64,000 nt of DNA, taken from contig CAJNOL010000684.1 of assembly GCA_905250125.1 (NCBI GenBank), forward strand, positions 47,629 to 111,628, written 5' to 3'. Shown here in pieces: positions 61,059-64,000 of this stretch. The translations under genes were made by a program, and so were the position numbers. The DNA comes from Rotaria sordida. Taxonomy: Eukaryota; Rotifera; Eurotatoria; Philodinida; Philodinidae. Numbering within the stretch: position 1 is the stretch's first letter; each line of letters opens with the position of its first letter. Below the pieces are notes generated by a model. It was not told the DNA's origin and ran no database searches. It worked only from the letters and a program-made list of their open reading frames with translations.

Positions 61059-64000
61059 GAGAGCAAACTATTTCTAGAATAAATAATAATTGATTTAGAT
61101 AAACAATTGATGAACGACAAATGCAAGGTAATAGAAAGTCAAAAACGAACAAAAACGAAACGAACGTTATTAGACAACCAATGAAGTTAGAATTCTCTGT
61201 GCTGGATGACCAATCAAAGGAACGATTCATATGATACTGGCGACATAGATGACACTGAATAACTACTATCGATTAACAATAGAATTTGTGTTTCGGAGTT
61301 ATAAAAAATACATGCTACCATAATTAAATATTCATGTTATGTCATTGCATCAATCACTGTCACAGAAATGCTCTGAGTAAAGTCTGATTGATCGTCATGA
61401 TTCATAATGTTTCCATGGACATTTTTTGAAGCTACAAGATGAGTTTTCACAAAACAACGATTTGGTCTCTATCTTTTACTTGAGGTAATTAAAAGTGATG
61501 AACTAGTCTCCAGTCAGCTCTTATGTTAATTGAAACCCTATTGGCGACATCTGAGATCGCTTCGCATCACATTTATCTAGTCCTTTGCAATATTTCTTGT
61601 TTTTTTTACTTACTAGACATACCCATCGAAAGTTATTCTTTTCTATTACGATGATTTTTTAAAAGATTGCGCTAAATTTTATAACAAGTTCTCAAAAAAA
61701 AACTTTTAACAAATTCTTAGCAAGAACCGAACTTTGTATAAATAATTATGACAGCTATTCTAAACATTTGATACAATGAAATTAAAAGTATCTCTTTATC
61801 TTTATATTTTTATTTAGCATGATCGGAACTTTTAATCAACCTTTAGTATTAATATTCAAATGGAGCCATACTGTTTAATTAACATTCGTCGAATTAAATT
61901 AAATCATATATGTGAAATACTGCATTAAATAATCTGAAATACTCTTACATTTGGCAAAGAAAAATAATGTTTAGAAAATTATTATAGTCGTCTGTGTTTT
62001 GAATGCAAAAAAAATGAATTATGGATATCTGTGTTAACGCTATTTTTGTATTTATCTGAATGATTCAATTTGTTATATTGGTCAACAGGCAATATTATCT
62101 TCTACAGGTTTGATTTGCAGTCTTAGTTTAAATAAATAATCGAATGATAAACAAGCATGTCATATAACAAAATATATATGTTTAAATCTTACATCAAGAA
62201 TAAACTGGTACATATTTAAATGTAAAATAAAATTTAGTATTTATTAATTAAGAAAAAGAACATGCACAAAAACGAAAAATTCAGTTGACCTTTTCTGCTG
62301 CTGCTGACCGTCTATTATTTTCTTTTGATTGATCGATTTTATCAAAAATTCCATCTAAAGAAAAGTACATGTTATGTAAAGAATTTTTTTCCAAGTGAAC
62401 TTACTTCTTACACGCTAAGCAATAGCAAGAAGACTTTCGTAAAGCTGCTTTTTATTTTGAAGCAACTCTGGTACGTCACCTGTATATGTACCTATCTCAC
62501 ATGCGACTTCTTCCAGTTTTTTTTTAAGATCCTTAATCTAAAAAATACTGCACTTACTGATTTAATATAATATAAGTTCTTACAATATTCGTGTGATATT
62601 TGAATCGTTCGCTCATTTTCTTTTTTGATTGACCAGCACATTCGAATGATAGATGGTATTGGTGTGTGAGTGTGAGTGTGAGTGTGAGTGTGGATATGCC
62701 TTTCTGCTACACTAACACCCACACCTCAACTAGAATCATCAATGAAAAACAAACGACGAAGATTAAATATATTATGCAGTAAATATAAGAGTTGGGTAAC
62801 TTTTCGATCTGTAACACGAATATTTGTTTTAAGCGGAAAAAAAAGACACTCAAATAAAAAATAATCATTTCTCAAGCTATGAAAGGCTTCATTCAGACAG
62901 CTAATGATACCATAAACATATCTATTATCTATTTCCAAAACTAGATAACATCAATAGGAGTTATGTTGATATGTATAGGAAAGATATTACTATTTTTTCT
63001 TTCTATACGTCGTTTGTCAGTGAAAAAAAATGTGGATGTCTATCGAAGTTTTGATTTATTAAAATGAAATTATGTTTTTACTTTAATACGGGTAAGTCTC
63101 TATTTTTTGTTGGATTCCTAAGAAGTATTTGAAAGCTATTTGTATTTAATTATCGTTTTCAAAAATTTGTACATATTATGTTTGTAGTAATTTATCATCG
63201 TGGAGTCTTAGGGAGAGAGTTTTGCTTTTCGAAATTTCATTGTTTGACTTTTAAATTACATTTATTTATTTTAAAAAGTTTAGGAGATCCATATTATTTA
63301 AGACAAAAATCTGTTCGAATAGAAAAACAAAAATATCATAGAGAAGAGAAAATGATAGTTACAGATGGTTAAAAGTTGAGGACAAAATGAAAAACATTTG
63401 AAGTTTTATCATCATGTATGTTAGCTATAGAAGAAATTACTATTTCACGCCTTCGCCTTATGGCGTTGTCATATGTAAAATGTACCTCGATTTATATATA
63501 TATATTCCATAACAATGTATAAACAGAAAGGCAAGAAACATTATTTTTGCCTTGAACGATATTTTTCTGTTTGAAATAAATATTTTCGCATCGATCGAAA
63601 AGTTGTCTGTTACTGATAAATCTTCAATTAATTCATTGAGAACTGTTTCAAAAGAAGATACATTTACAAGAAAGCATCTGTTATTTTGAAATTTGTCATC
63701 ATCAACAACAAATTTACTTGATCGTTACTGTCGATTATCAATTCTTTCACCTAAAAGTTTATATTTCGTTGAATTAAATTCACAATTAGAAGATCGTAAA
63801 TAAAATAACTAGAAAAAAAAAAAATTTTCATCCTTCAAATAAAACGTTCTTTATTAACCACATCATAACGAAGATAGAAAAATTCATGGGTGTCTCACAA
63901 TCTAATATTAAGGTAAAGCTCATTGTTGACAGGTTAGATAGATTTGGAAAGAGCAATTTGTCCAAACGAATATATGTCACCGAGTATATTTAAATGAATG
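61059..64000. other. Intergenic, SMC4 upstream region and unresolved right end
   Basis: On the minus strand, an acceptor-like TTATTCTAG (AG at 61074-61075) lies 15 nt before the SMC4 ATG. A GTGTGA/GAGTGT microsatellite occupies about 62661-62692. From about 63500 to 63795 one plus-strand frame is open except for a single TGA (near 63690) and ends in NSQLEDRK, but there is no start, no motif and no clear splice pair, so I call no gene. The rest shows nothing supportable. Confidence 0.4.

Noticed and set aside
62492-62722. Open frame with a His-Thr repeat on the minus strand
   Set aside because: It is a translation of the GTGTGA/GAGTGT microsatellite at 62661-62692 with no coding context.
63500-63795. 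Long plus-strand frame ending NSQLEDRK, interrupted by one TGA
   Set aside because: No ATG, no recognisable motif and no convincing splice sites; length is compatible with chance in AT-rich sequence.

Overview
The window is nuclear DNA from a small animal genome. It is AT-rich (about 70% A+T by eye), and its genes are split by many 50-70 nt introns with GTAAGT-like donors and T-rich/AG acceptors. The gene set is metazoan: a 53BP1-type Tudor/BRCT protein, tankyrase, the spliceosomal helicase Brr2/SNRNP200, EBAG9/RCAS1, stomatin and condensin SMC4. Compact introns, extreme AT bias, a remnant of a fungal-type RTA1 gene and acceptor-like sites just ahead of many start codons together suggest a rotifer, most likely a bdelloid. 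This is inference from gene content and was not tested by a search.

Layout, left to right. 1-3.5 kb: the 3' part of a 53BP1-like gene (+). 4.1-5.1 kb: a decayed unidentified coding region. 5.2-7.6 kb: a type II transmembrane trypsin-like protease (-). 7.6-13.4 kb: mostly non-coding, with a 620-bp foldback element and a one-exon membrane-anchored SGNH hydrolase (-). 13.4-24.6 kb: SNRNP200 in 27 exons, with one single-base frameshift. 24.8-32.8 kb: tankyrase in 23 exons on the same strand, only 216 bp downstream. 32.8-33.1 kb: a mariner-type MITE. 33.2-35.0 kb: a single-pass membrane protein and a small protein (-). 35-43 kb: gene-poor, with one foldback element and a frameshifted, 5'-truncated RTA1-family pseudogene. 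43.0-43.9 kb: EBAG9 (+). 45.7-47.6 kb: stomatin (+). 47.7-52.4 kb: three tandem IRG-type immunity-related GTPase genes (-). 52.5-61.1 kb: SMC4 in 18 exons (-), immediately upstream of the IRG genes. 61-64 kb: no supported gene.

Main themes. (1) Exon reconstruction keeps phase through every gene listed as intact. The exception is one A-homopolymer in SNRNP200, where restoring one base makes the whole 2102-aa frame consistent. (2) Several oversized introns are ordinary short introns that have taken in a foldback (long terminal inverted repeat) element; in SMC4 intron 4 and intron 7 the element is nearly the whole intron. (3) Same-strand neighbours sit 132-291 bp apart (SNRNP200-tankyrase; SMC4-IRG-IRG-IRG), with unpaired 3' splice acceptor-like sites before the downstream start codons. 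That fits spliced-leader trans-splicing and possibly polycistronic transcription. (4) The IRG array links dynamin-like immunity GTPases to an invertebrate genome. One copy is reduced to little more than a G domain.
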